Source of the DNA: Loripinus fragilis
Lineage: Eukaryota > Mollusca > Bivalvia > Lucinida > Lucinidae
Reading direction: 5' to 3'
NCBI GenBank assembly: GCA_964019695.1
Contig: OZ026522.1
Coordinates: 62,209,811-62,273,810, forward strand
DNA length: 64,000 bases
Of this stretch, positions 47,627 through 58,129 are shown in pieces (position 1 is the first letter of the stretch; every line of letters starts with the position of its first letter). A program made the position numbers and the translations under genes. The notes beneath the pieces were generated by a model. It did no database searches. It was not told where the DNA came from and saw only the letters and a program-made list of their open reading frames with translations.

Positions 47627-48684
47627 CAGTGAGCCACTTTAGTTACGCACCACTTTTTCAGGGCCCACATTCTTTGTCAAAAATGCTGGAATCGAACATT
47701 CTCTATGATAATTTATTTATTGACATTTTATCTGTTTGATAACATCGAAAAAAATTATTGGAATCACTCATGCGAATCATTCTGCCACTCAAAGGCAATT
47801 TTGACAAATTTTGAAAAATGCACGTGCAAGCTGAACGTCTATATTTTCTATTGTTGTTTTATGCTAGGCATAATCCATGGTGATCGTTGTGACAGAAAAA
47901 CACCAAAAACAATTTATTTATTCAAGTAAAACCCCTTTTTCGGTCGTTGAATTTAGTAACACTGTTACTTTTTGATGAAATGCTCGTTTTAACGCCATAT
48001 TAACGTCAATTACAATAATCAAACTGGGTTTTCTTCGCAAATTATTTTGTAATGAGTCACTTGTGGACATAGAAGTATCTAAACACTAAAACATCTTATA
48101 TTTGACACGTCTTATAGCCTTGGTGGTAGTGACGTCATCATTAACGTTAACACCATGACGCCAATAAATCCATTATTTTTTTTACGAAAATAAACGGCGG
48201 ATACATTGTTGTTTTAAATGAAATCATAAAAGAAGTGTTTTGATAACTAGTTTACTCAGAATCATACCAAATTTTAACTAACTTAAAAAAAAGTACTAAA
48301 ACCAACTTTTTTCAAACCTTGGTCAGCTGGGAACCAAAATAGTAAAATATAAAAAAACTATGAAGTTAACAATCACATACCAGTCTTAGATGTTGCCAAG
48401 AGTAAATCAGCTCTTATATCTGGCATAGCAGAAATTCGACCCTGAAAAAAGTGCAATGTGATCTGAATTTCATTTGAGATAATGCAATGTGAAATGGTGT
48501 TTTGAGGGTAGTGCACTTAAAAATCAATTTTCTCCTTTGTGTCTGATCTGATCACAATGAAATTTCAATGGCGAATGCAAATATAGATGCGCTTAACATT
48601 GGCAGTCTCAGAATAAAAATATCACATTTCTTTTCCGAGAAATTTTACATTTTATAAGTGGTGCGTAACTAAAGTGGCTCACTG
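47627..48684. mobile_element. MITE nested in the pogo-like element
   Basis: The ends CAGTGAGCCACTTTAGTTAC-GCACCACTT are perfectly inverted at 47627 and 48684 (about 29 bp), with TA on both sides. The interior is AT-rich without a recognisable gene. It lies wholly inside the element at 46734-49111, so it is the younger insertion. Confidence 0.88.
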
Positions 48685-49116
48685 TATATATCAATACATA
48701 AATACAAAATTCATACACACAGCCGAAGGTCATGGATGTACTAACCCCCAAATTGCCAATCACAAAAAGGTTTAGCCTGTATTGCAAAACATCAAACAAA
48801 ACCATCACAATGATGACCTTAATAAAAGACACCATTTACTCACTTAGCGGTTCATTGCGTAATAGTGTGAGCATTAATCCGGTGTCAATTACCTGTCTCA
48901 ACTTTCTTTTCTAAATCACCTAGGTGTGTAAATCGAACTCGACCAAACAAAGAAATCATGATCACCATGTGTGACATTTGGACTTCGAATCTTGAAGGGT
49001 AATTTAATAGCAATTTCTTTAATCGGGACCGACGAAGTCGGGACTGTCCATCGTCTTCGAATAACCCTGTAGTTTCGGATAATCGAAGTTCGGATGACTG
49101 AGATTTGACTGTATTG

Positions 49117-49360
49117 AATTTCAATTTTTATATTTACACTTTATATTTCATGCTGGTCAAATCTTTTCATCGGCAAATGAAGACAGTTTGTACTTCATGG
49201 AATTTTAGCTCCACACACTGTCTTTCTAACATCATGCACATTGAAAATTAAAATTTCAATTTTTATATTTACACTTTATATTTCATGTGAGCAAATTTCT
49301 TCATTGGCAAATAAAGACAGTACTGTTGCAAGTTTCTTCATTTGCGAATGAAGACAGTTG
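49117..49360. repeat. Two ~125-bp tandem units
   Basis: Both units begin AATTTCAATTTTTATATTTA and CACTTTATATTTCATG, and both contain a GGCAAATGAAGACAG-like block. They start directly after the right end of the pogo-like element. Confidence 0.75.
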
Positions 49361-49426
49361 CCATAGGGCCAGTTAAGCAAATATGTTCAGCATAAAATTG
49401 CCATTTTTTTCTTATCCATCATTTTA

Positions 49427-49503
49427 AACATATGTTTTGGGGTGTTCAAAAGAACCGTCTCATTGAGACGGTTCTTTTAAGTACCCACAACATATGTTTT
49501 GCT
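49427..49503. repeat. GAACCGTCTCA palindrome, best copy
   Basis: AAAAGAACCGTCTCA, T, and its exact inverse form a 31-bp hairpin at about 49448-49478. Outer arms CATATGTTTTGGGGTG and GTACCCACAACATATG lie either side. Copies: 37490-37556, 43325-43400, 44300-44372, 47262-47320 and 47345-47420. Confidence 0.82.
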
Positions 49504-49714
49504 TGAGAAATAAGAAAATAGTTTTCAGTTACACTCTTATCTGGGGGCCTGAGCTGCTCGATAAAAGTTCATCGAAGGGAAGACCATGGCAAGTGTAAAT
49601 ATAATCCTATGTTCGGAGTCCATAAGTGTGGGGCAAGGTATAAATGAATATTGTGTTATAAAGGGGCAATTTTACAAAAAATTATAGGAAAACTACCAAA
49701 TCCTATAATTCATT

Positions 49715-50058
49715 TTATCATATGACGTCACGTCTGGGAGTGAAATAACGCCATGCAATAAAATCTGTAAACCACTAGTGGTTTATCGATTAACGGGAAA
49801 CGTTATTACGTCCATAACAACGTTGCGTACATGATGACGCAATTATAACGTTTTAACGCCAAAAATGAGATTTCAAAGTAATCTTAACGTCATATGATAA
49901 ATAGAATCTAACATTCGTGCCCTTGTATTATTGAATTTATTAAACTCGTTGCGAAAAAGAGATAAAATGCTGGGCAAGCCTCGCATTTTATCTCTTTTCC
50001 TCAACTCGTTTAATAAATTCAATAAAACATGAGCACTCATGTAAGATCCTCTATTGTA
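49715..50058. repeat. Hairpin-bearing repeat inserted in a short MITE
   Basis: A ~42-bp arm at 49929-49970 (TTGAATTTATTAAACTCGTT...GATAAAATGC) pairs with 49983-50024, around an 11-bp loop. Relatives: 44557-44725 (hairpin part), 45925-46050 (TCTGGGAGTGATATAACACC part) and 56095-56440 (inverted, near complete). The flanks (AATTTTACAAAAAATTATAG / TTGTAAAATTACATGG) are halves of the MITE also seen at 57866-58082. Confidence 0.75.
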
Positions 50059-50842
50059 AAATTACATGGTTAAAAAAAATTTGGGAGTCATAACATATTC
50101 CTGTTATATCCAAATCAGTGTTATAACAAGATTTGTTATAAAGTGGGCTGCACAGTATGTCAAGGACCTAGATGTTTTTGTCAGTCAAGTGACATTTCTG
50201 ATATTGAATCTACCTTATCTATCCTAATATTAAGAAAGACCGGAGTAGGAAAAACCAAGCTCAGACTGCTCCTACAGAGCAATTTATTCAGGGTCTGCAG
50301 TGTTTGCTATTCCATCCACAGCAATATTTTTGACTATTTATCATGTACACAAATAACCTGTTAGACTCATGAGTGAATGTTCAAAACTTCCAAATCCTGA
50401 ACTTTTAAAAATCAAATCTTAAAACTTGCAGTATGCCTACAAAAATCACCAATTTCAAGTTTAGTCATTGTTTGTTGATAAACTGAATATAAGTAAAAGA
50501 AGCTATAAGAATCTGCTTAATTCAGGATTTGAGACTGTCTTTCTATGGAAAGTCAGCCTCAAAATCCTGAAATCTTTCACCCATGTTAAGACTGTAAGGA
50601 GTAAAGGTGACTGAATATTAACCATTTTCCCGCTATTTCTGCTCTCTTCTACTTATGTAGTTTGGTGACCTATACTTCAAACAAGATGGATGCAGATCAG
50701 ACTGCTCCCATAAGAGCAGTCTGATGAGGGTTCATAGTGTTTGCTATCTTGATAAAATGAGTCTGGAGTGCATTTGAATACTTCAAAAGACGCAAATAAT
50801 CAGAATTATTCCCTGGACAAAATAAAAGCAGGTTAAGGGCTA

Positions 50843-52492
50843 ACATTAAATACAGTAAAACCTGTCTGATGGTAAATACAGTAAAGCCTGTCTTTGGTAA
50901 ATACAGTGAAACCTGTCTTAAGGTAAATACAGTAAAACCTGTCTTATGGTAAATACAGTAAAACCTGTCATTAGGTAAATACAGTAAAACCTGTCTTAAG
51001 GTAAATACAGTACAACCTGTCTTAAGGCAAATACAGTACAACCTGTCTTAAGGTAAATACAGTTAAACCTGTCTTAAGGTAAATACAGTAAAACCTGTCA
51101 TTAGGTAAATACAGTAAAACCTGTCTTAAGGTAAATACAGTGAAACCTGTCTTAAGGTAAATACAGTGAAACCTGTCTTAAGGTAAATACAGTTAAACCT
51201 GTCTTAAGGTAAATACAGTTAAATCTGGCTTAAGGTAAATACAGTTAAACCTGTCTTAAGGTAAACCTGTCTTAAGGTAAATACAGTAAAACCTGTCTTA
51301 AGGCAAATACAGTACAACCTGTCTTAAGGTAAATACAGTTAAACCTGTCTTAAGGTAAATACAGTACAACCTGTCTTAAGGTAAATACAGTACAACCTGT
51401 CTTAAGGTAAATACAGTAAAACCTGTCTTAAGGTAAATACAGTAAAACCTGTCTTAAGGTAAATACAGTTAAACCTGTCTTAAAGTAATTACAGTGAAAC
51501 CTGTCTTGAGGTAAATACAGTAAAACCTGTTTTAAGGTAAATACAGTAAAACCTGTCTTAAGGTTAATACAGTCAAACCTGTCTTAAGGTTAATACAGTT
51601 AAACCTGTCTTAAGTTAAATACAGTAAAACCTGTCTTAAGGTAAATACAGTACAACCTGTCTTGAGGTAAATACAGTTAAACCTGTGTTAAGGTAAATAC
51701 AGTAAAACCTGTCTTAAGGCAAATAGTTAAACCTGTCTTAAGGCAAATTCAGTACAACCTGTCTTAAGGCAAATAGTTAAACCTGTCTTAAGGTAAATTC
51801 AGTACAACCTGTCATTAGGTAAATACAGTAAAACCTGTCTTAAGGTTAATACAGTACAACCTGTCTTAAGGTAAATACAGTACAACATGTCTTAAGGTAA
51901 ATACAGTAAAACCTGTCTTAAGGCAAATACAGTAAAACCTGTCTTAAGGCAAATAGTTAAACCTGTCTTAAGGTAAATACAGTACAACCTGTCATTAGGT
52001 AAATACAGTAAAACCTGTCTTAAGGTTAATACAGTACAACCTGTCTTAAGGTAAATACAGTTAAACCTGTCTTAAGGTAAATACAGTTTAACCTGTCTTA
52101 AGGTAAATACAGTAAAACCTGTCTTAAGGTAAATACAGTACAACCTGTCTTAAGGTAAATACAGTACAACCTGTCTTAAGGTAAATACAGTGAAACCTGT
52201 CTTAAGGTAAATACAGTAAAACCTGTCTTAAGGTAAATACAGTACAACCTGTCTTAAGGTAAATACAGTACAACATGTCTTAAGGTAAATACAGTACAAC
52301 CTCTCTTAAGGTAAATACAGTACAACCTGTCTTAAGGTAAATACAGTTAAACCTGTCTTAAGGTAAATACAGTAAAACCTGTCTTAAGGTAAATACAGTT
52401 AAACCTGTCTTAAGGTAAATACAGTACAACCTGTCTTAAGGTAAATACAATAAAACCTGCCTTAAGGTAAATACAGTAAAACTTGTCTTAAG
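50843..52492. repeat. 26-bp minisatellite (about 63 copies) derived from a MITE terminus
   Basis: The monomer is GGTAAATACAGTAAAACCTG followed by TCTTAA. Its last ~20 bases are the terminus of the CAGTAAAACC MITE family. The array runs directly into the remaining body of such a MITE at 52493 (CGGCCACTCAAAAA onward). Variation is mostly A/T/C/G at the base after ACAGT, with occasional 18- and 21-bp short units (ATAGTTAAACC). The short ORF on its minus strand is a frame through the repeat, not a gene. Confidence 0.93.
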
Positions 52493-52628
52493 CGGCCACT
52501 CAAAAACAGACAATTCCCCTCCCCTGGGAGCATTCTCCAATACTTTTGACCTGCATTAAGCGATAATCGGCCTTGAAAACCAATTTTTAGTCTTCTTTTT
52601 GAGTGGCCCCTTATGACCGGTTTAACTG
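52493..52628. mobile_element. MITE body attached to the minisatellite
   Basis: CGGCCACTCAAAAACAGAC, GGGAGCATTCTCCAATAC, CTTTTGACCTGCATTAAGCG and the right end CCGGTTTAACTG followed by TA match the family at 45736 and 32245. Its own left terminus is the last monomer of the array. Confidence 0.8.
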
Positions 52629-52859
52629 TATGGTATTTCATAACAGTCTCATTGACTTTGACTCAGATTTTTGTTTCCTCTAAACACTAAGAAGCAGTAG
52701 ATTTGAGGTTTTGTTACATTTTCAGTTGAGGCCAGATTGGTCTGGAATGTACCACTGAAATGGAATGAATGAAGAAACAGGAATACAACAAACACAGAAA
52801 AATATCATGTGCCGCCAACATTTTGCAGCAGACAACAAATTTTGAAAAAAAATTGGTGA

Positions 52860-53065
52860 AAATATCATTAACTCTCTGCATGCTGGGTAGTTGTCCATGC
52901 TTTTGCTGTCAACTGCTAACTTTTTTCATACTTGACTATTTCAAAAAATTCTTCCAGGAACACTTTCATCAGAGTGAAAAACGGTTTGGATCCAGATCAG
53001 GACCGACATTCTGTCGGTCCTGATCTGGGTCCAAACTGTTTGCAAACGTTATCTATCAGCAGACA
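52860..53065. repeat. Palindromic repeat with GGACCGACATTCTGTCGGTCC core
   Basis: GGATCCAGATCAGGACCGAC, a short loop and GTCGGTCCTGATCTGGGTCC at about 52988-53034 form a strong hairpin. The flanks are CTGCATGCTGGGTAGTTG and AGCAGACAAC. Relatives: 39280-39355, 41030-41115, 53850-54055 and 56780-56960. Confidence 0.8.
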
Positions 53066-53333
53066 ACAATCCACCAAACAAGCATAAAGATCACATAACA
53101 CAAAAACACCAACAATAATAAATAAACACTGGACGGAAATTGTATACTTAAAACTCATTACCCATTATAACAAAGAAAACATGCCTTCTCTCAAAATCTG
53201 TCTGAATGATTAACCTCTCATCCCTAATTTTATAAAATAAATTCTTCCAACCCTTTAATTTTTGTTAATTGGATGAATACATTGCTACAAAAAAGGTTTT
53301 CAGTTCATATTTTTTTGGGGGAAAAGATAATGT

Positions 53334-53531
53334 TTGTTTGTTTGTTTTGATTCTTTATGTCCCAGTCAATAATCTTTCATTTACGTTGGGTCGGGTCTTC
53401 CTGGGTTGAACCAGAACAAGGTAAGATTAATGTGTCTTGCTCAAGGACACAACGCAGTGACGCCGGTGAGACTCAAACCTGTGGCCCTTCAGTCTCGATT
53501 CAAGCACTCTTCCACTGAGCCACTGCGCTCT
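53334..53531 (-). mobile_element. tRNA-derived SINE, near full length
   Basis: An inverted copy with head GAGCGCAGTGGCTCAGTGG, box B AGGTTTGAGTC, the shared body and a (CAAA)n tail at the left. The flanks carry an imperfect target duplication GAAAAGATAATG / GAAAAAGATAATG on the two sides. Confidence 0.9.
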
Positions 53532-53849
53532 CAGGAAAAAGATAATGGGATTTTGGTACTAATTGCATCTACAAGCTTAAACAGTCAAGGCTCAGACAAG
53601 CCAGCATAGCCATAACCTGAGTCTCCACTGCTCCCATAACCAAAATATGAACGGAAATGCAGGCTCAGACACAACCAAGTACTCTAGCCCTACCAGATAG
53701 TAGTGTATAGGTGACTTGCATATGCAATTAGTACCAAAATCAAACGAAATGATGAACCATCTCATATTTATCTACACAGTTGATTAATGATTACAACAAA
53801 AAACAGAAATGATCCAGATCTAGAGGTTAAACATGTTTGCTGGAGTATT

Positions 53850-54055
53850 AACTCTTTGCAGGCTGTGTAATTTTTCAGACTTTAATTGTTGTCTACTGAC
53901 TTTTTCAAAATTAACATTTTTGAAAAATTCTTTCAGAATACTATCGGAGTGCAATATAGTTTGGACCAAGATCAGGAACGACAGAACGTCGGGCCTGATC
54001 TGGGTCCAAACTGCTTCAAAGATTATCAGCAGATGACAAAAGTTTAAGCAAAAGC
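53850..54055. repeat. Palindromic repeat, relative of 52860
   Basis: CTCTTTGCAGGCTGTGTAAT, GGACCAAGATCAGGAACGAC and GTCGGGCCTGATCTGGGTCC, followed by CAGCAGATGACAAAAG. Confidence 0.75.
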
Positions 54056-54124
54056 TAGGAAAGAGCTAATAGTGATTTTATGGGTAGCTAATCAAATGTG
54101 ATGCTACATTTCAAAAGGGCAATC

Positions 54125-54545
54125 AAGGTTCATACAGGCAAGTTTGTGTAAAATTCAAGGACTTTTCAAGGACTTCTAAAAGACTTTCCTACTGTTTTCA
54201 AGGACTGAAAACTTATGAAAAATACTCATTTACACATTATAACTCTACTTCGGAAATGCTAGACTGCATTTCTAAAGATATTAGTTTTCAAAAATTAGTA
54301 TAAAATGGTAGTGCCGTTATTTAGTGCAGCATATACCGCACCAAATAAAGGCACACAAGTTTATACTGATAAGGGTCTCCAAAGAGAGTGTTAAATCCTC
54401 CTGTAAATGGTAAAATTCAAGGATTTTTCAAGGCCTTTATGTATTTTTCAAGTACTTTCAAGGCAAATTTAATTTTCAAAGACTTTTCAAAACAGTTTTG
54501 TACATGTATATTCAAGTACTTTTCAAGCCTGTGCGAGCCCTGGCA
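54125..54545. repeat. TTCAAGGACTTTTCAAGG repeat, copy 3
   Basis: AGGTTCATACAGGCAAGTTT, AATTCAAGGACTTTTCAAGG, TTTAGTGCAGCATATACCGC and ACCAAATAAAGGCACAC. The central palindrome is present with mismatches near 54313-54352. Confidence 0.82.
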
Positions 54546-55009
54546 ATCAACTATATGCAGCTATCCAGAAATTCTTAATGTTCAATTTTGAGCCTGTACT
54601 TTCATAATTTCATTAACTATGTGATTGCTAGCTAGCAGCGGAGGGTATGTCAGGACTGCACCCAATCATGACCCAATGTGCATGCTAATCTGAAATTTTA
54701 CTGGCTAGTTCTGGGAAAAGTATCAAAATCAAATGGACTGGTGCCTATAATTTTTGTGCTGATATTTCATCTATGTAAGCTTACATATAGTGTGAGTAGA
54801 CATGTGCATACTAAATACAGGCCCTGAGGTTATAAAACTTTCTCATACTCAACTCAACTGAGCATGAAATTCCATCTGCACATTAAAACTGAAATACCGA
54901 AAAATAAAGATTTTTTCACCTGCTTTAATAGATTAAACATATTTTATTGTGTATAAGCAAAGGGGTTGGATACAAGTTATAACAACATTAGAAAATCCCC
55001 TGCTTTAAT

Positions 55010-55125
55010 ACACTTAGATGGTGTATTTATCCTGCTGATAAATGTTAAAATGCCATCAATTGTTGGCATTTTAATATTTATGAGCAGGATAAATTTCATG
55101 CTCAATTGTGTTGAGCATGAAAAAA
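55010..55125. repeat. ATCCTGCTGATAAATG palindromic repeat
   Basis: TATTTATCCTGCTGATAAAT, GTTAAAATGCCA, an eight-base loop, then TGGCATTTTAATATTTATGA and GCAGGATAAATTT form a near-perfect stem. A second palindrome, CATGCTCAATTGTGTTGAGC, follows. Confidence 0.78.
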
Positions 55126-55251
55126 GTTTTAATCATCAGGAGCCAGGCTGTTTTTAAAATGTCTTCATGTCTCAATATATCTCCTGCGATATTGGACATG
55201 ATTTAACCACATTGCACTCAAAAAGACTAAACCACTATATACATATTAGCC

Positions 55252-55483
55252 ACGGCATGAGATTTCTAACAATGTGGTATGTGCGACCAGCAAATGCTCA
55301 GACCAGCCTGTGCATATGCGCAGTCTGATCAGAGCCTTTGCTAGTCGCTTGAATATTCTATGAGCCTTAAGCTACTGACTGAACTTCATTGGGAGTTTCT
55401 ACGCTTAAAAGGAGGCTGCACAGACTCGTCTGAGTCTACACATGTCAAAATGCCACATTGTTGGAAATCACATGTCACGGCTC
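55252..55483. repeat. Palindromic MITE with GAGCCGTGACATG ends
   Basis: CCACGGCATGAGATTTCTAA at the left and GGAAATCACATGTCACGGCT at the right. The interior carries GACCAGCCTGTGCATATGCG and CAGTCTGATCAGAGCC. It is one of three near-complete copies within 1.5 kb. Confidence 0.82.
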
Positions 55484-55826
55484 AATTATACAAAATTTAG
55501 TAATTACAAGTCCAATATGGTTAAACCATAATTTGTGAATAACAGACAATTTTACTTTTCCTATGGCTGTTTCGTTGAGACAAATTTCCTCCATACAACA
55601 CTCTTAACTATATCTTGTGGAACTCCCCACTCCTAACTAATTTTGTGAAACTCCCCATCATTCTTCTCTCCTCCTTGTCCTGTTGTGTGAGATTCTAGTA
55701 GAAAACTGTTCAAGGAGTCAAAGCCTTTCTGTATACTCGCTTTATCTGCTGCACTACAACCATGGATAGCCCAGCGCCGTTCATCAGTTTGTCTCTTCAG
55801 GTCTAGAAACTCACTAATCTACAAGA

Positions 55827-56068
55827 TAAAAGAGCCGCAATGTGTGATTTTCAACAATGTGGCATTCTGACAAGTGTAGATTCAGATGAGCCTGTGTAGC
55901 CCCCTTTTAAGCTTAGAAACTCCAAATGATGTTCAGTCAGTAGCTTAACACCCATAGAATATTCAAGCGAATAGCAAAGTCTCTGATCAGACTGCACATA
56001 TGCACAGGATGATCTGAGGCTTCGTTGGTTGCACATACCACATTGTTGGAAATCTCATGTGTTACTCT
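55827..56068. repeat. Palindromic MITE with GAGCCGTGACATG ends, opposite orientation
   Basis: AGCCGCAATGTGTGATTTTC at the left, GGAAATCTCATGTGTTAC at the right and CTGATCAGACTGCACATATG in the middle. It is inverted relative to the copies at 55252 and 56511. Confidence 0.78.
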
Positions 56069-56094
56069 AAAGATATTTGAGCCGTGATTTTAAA

Positions 56095-56440
56095 ATAGAA
56101 AATCTCACATGAGTGCTCATGCATTACCAAACTTATAAAACAAGTTGAGGAAAAGAGATAAAATGTGAGGCTTGTCAAGCTTTCAAGCACTTTTTTAGCA
56201 AGAAGTTTAATAATTCACTAATACAGGAACATGAATGTTAGATTCTATTTATCATATGATATTAAAATTACATTGAAATAGCATTTTTGTTGTGAAAAAG
56301 TTTTTTGTCATTATGTATGCAGCGTTATTAAGGTTGTCAATACATAAAATTACTGTATATGTAAACCACTGGTGGTTAATCGATTTTAATACATGGCATT
56401 TTATCACTCCCAGATGAGATATAATGTGATAATTAAAAAA
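56095..56440. repeat. Hairpin-bearing repeat, inverted copy
   Basis: ACATGAGTGCTCATGCATTA, GTTGAGGAAAAGAGATAAAA, ATGAATGTTAGATTCTATTT, CCACTGGTGGTTAATCGATT and ATCACTCCCAGATGAGATAT give the complement of 49715-50058. Confidence 0.78.
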
Positions 56441-56510
56441 TATTTTTCGGAGACTCCCACTTTTTCCTGAGTGTGCAACAGACTGCCCAGTCAATTTTAT
56501 TTATATTTAA

Positions 56511-56745
56511 GCCACGGCATGAGATTTACAAAACTGTGGTTTGTGCGACCAGCAAAACCTCAGATCAGCCTGTGCATAGGCGCAGTCTGATCAGAGCCTT
56601 TGCTAGTCCCTTAAATATTCTATGAGTGTTAAGCTACTGACTGAACATCATTTGGAGTGTCTAAGCCTAAAAAAAGGCTGCACAGGCTCATATGAGTCTA
56701 CACTTGTCAAAATGCCACATTGTTGGAAATCACATGTCGCGGCTC
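56511..56745. repeat. Palindromic MITE with GAGCCGTGACATG ends
   Basis: GCCACGGCATGAGATTTACA at the left and GGAAATCACATGTCGCGGCT at the right, with the family's interior. Confidence 0.82.
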
Positions 56746-56779
56746 ATTTGTCATTAGTATAGAAAGCTACAATTTACAT

Positions 56780-56960
56780 AAAACTCTTTGCATGCTGGGT
56801 AATTGCTTATGCTTATTGTCCTCTGCTGACTTTTTTCGAAATTAACTTTTAAAAAATCAGGAACACTATCAGAGTGTTATTCTGTCAGTTCTGATCTTGG
56901 TCCAAACTGTTTGCATCTAGTTTATAAGCAGACAACGAAAGATGCCGCTAGCACAAAGAA
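56780..56960. repeat. Palindromic repeat, relative of 52860, stem deleted
   Basis: CTCTTTGCATGCTGGGTAAT, AGAGTGTTATTCTGTCAGTT and CTGATCTTGGTCCAAACTG. The left half of the stem is missing. Confidence 0.65.
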
Positions 56961-57234
56961 TTTAATATAAGATTATATGCAAAAAACATGCTATGCTTTG
57001 CACAAATTCACTGTCCATAGCATGAGAGAGCCAGAGGACCATAAGGTCAAATAGCCTTCACCTGGCACTGAGACACAAGTATGTAGAAAGTAAATCATAA
57101 TTGTCAAAATCAAATCAAGTTCTTATTTGAACAAGCTTTATGGGCCCATATTCCTGATTTTACATCTCAAGACCAAAGTTGATTGGCCCTTTAATTCCAG
57201 AGGATCAGATTTTTAACCCATATACATGTAAGCC

Positions 57235-57445
57235 TAGCGTCCTTTTTGTGGGACATAGGCAAACAGTGCAGACCCAAATCAGATGCCGCAAAACGTGATG
57301 TCTGATCAGGGTCTCCACTATTTGCTATAGAATGTCCTATTAAATTTTGAATAAAAATGAAAAATACCACCCAACAACCCTTAAAACAGAAATGGACTGG
57401 TTCATTTGATAATGGTAAAAAAATCCCTTCGGCTTAAATGGGTTG
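57235..57445. repeat. Palindromic GATCAG-core repeat next to the GTPase exon
   Basis: GTGGGACATAGGCAAACAG, CCCAAATCAGATGCCGC, GTCTGATCAGGGTCTCCACT, AAATACCACCCAACAACC and GGCTTAAATGGGTT match the family at 13310-13545. It ends about 12 bases from the weaker donor of the exon, so the repeat lies within the next intron. Confidence 0.72.
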
Positions 57446-57456
57446 ATAGTTTTTAC

Positions 57457-57800
57457 CTGACACAACAAGGAAGCCAATTCCGTTATAAATTTTTTTATAT
57501 CCTTGACCACATAGTCATATTGCACTTGTTGCATATGATCCACAACAAGGCCCATAGCGAGGCCCATATGGCTTGAAAATAAAGGTCTTACCTGTTCAGG
57601 TTTCCTGGCTCCGGCCTTGTCCTGGTGATTGGCCAATACCAGCAGAGGTAGCCCAATAAATTCTTCATTCTCTATAGCTTTCTCAAACTCTTCCTTGTTG
57701 GTTTCCATATCTTCTTCATTACAGGTGCTGTCTACCACAAATATCACACCCTGAGCTCCCTGGTAATACTTGTCCCAGTAAGGTCTTACTGAGTCCCCAC
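57457..57800 (-). CDS. ARF/ARL-family small GTPase, switch II to G4 exon
   Basis: A clear acceptor (TGTTTTCCAG) opens a frame reading G-D-S-V-R-P-Y-W-D-K-Y-Y-Q-G-A-Q-G-V-I-F, then VVDST and, later, LPLLVLANHQDKAG. These match the ARF/ARL pattern: switch II GG-x-x-x-x-RP-x-W-x-x-Y-Y, strand beta-4 G-x-I-F-V-V-D-S, and the guanine-specificity motif N-K-x-D, here N-H-Q-D. The glutamine that usually follows GG in switch II is replaced by glycine. The exon may end at a good GTAAGA donor at 57592, or run on to a weaker GTAAAA donor at 57457. The longer form is given because the extension stays open and ends in an amphipathic stretch (YVVKDIKKFITELASLL) fitting the C-terminal helix. The exon starts with two bases of a Gly codon, matching the G that precedes the donor in each unit of the array at 63281-64000. 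Subfamily is uncertain. Confidence 0.85.
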
Positions 57801-57865
57801 CTGGAAAACAGTAACTACAGTGTATTTCCTTTCTAATGCTTTGTTTGGGATCCATAGGAATGGAT

Positions 57866-58082
57866 AGTGTTATAAGTAGACCAGGTTATAAATGGACAAT
57901 TTTACAAAAGAATGATAGGAAAATGACCATTAAATGGTCATTTTCCTATGATAGGAAAATGACCATTAAATGGTCATTTTCCTATAATTCCTTTGTAAAA
58001 TTCCGTGGGAAAAAAAATTGGGAGCAACAGCATGACAAAGTTATATCCTAAGGTGTGTTATAATATAAAGAGACTGCATTGT
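57866..58082. mobile_element. Short MITE with two perfect tandem palindromes
   Basis: GTTATAAATGGACAATTTTA leads into two perfect 35-bp palindromes (57915-57949 and 57951-57985, each ATAGGAAAATGACCATT, A, and its inverse), then CCTTTGTAAAATTCCGTGGG and a GTGTTATAATATAAAG end. The same ends flank the hairpin repeat at 49715. Confidence 0.75.
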
Positions 58083-58129
58083 ATCATGAACAAGCTTACA
58101 AGTATCACACCAGGAGCTCTCTGGAAATA

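Larger units (their letters stand above)
46734..49111. mobile_element. pogo/Tigger-like element
   Basis: The left end CAGTCAAACCTCGATTATTC and the right end (inverse) CAGTCAAATCTCAGTCATCC, with flanking TA, are typical of the pogo/Tigger group. Subterminal TCGAATAATCGG-like blocks repeat at both ends. The interior holds the MITE at 47627-48684 and a short foldback at 47127-47222. No DDE transposase frame was recognised, so it is probably non-autonomous. Confidence 0.78.

Noticed and set aside
50697..51041. 114-aa minus frame with repeated YLPNDRFYC-like units
   Set aside because: It reads through the 26-bp minisatellite, which explains the periodicity; there is no start context or homology.
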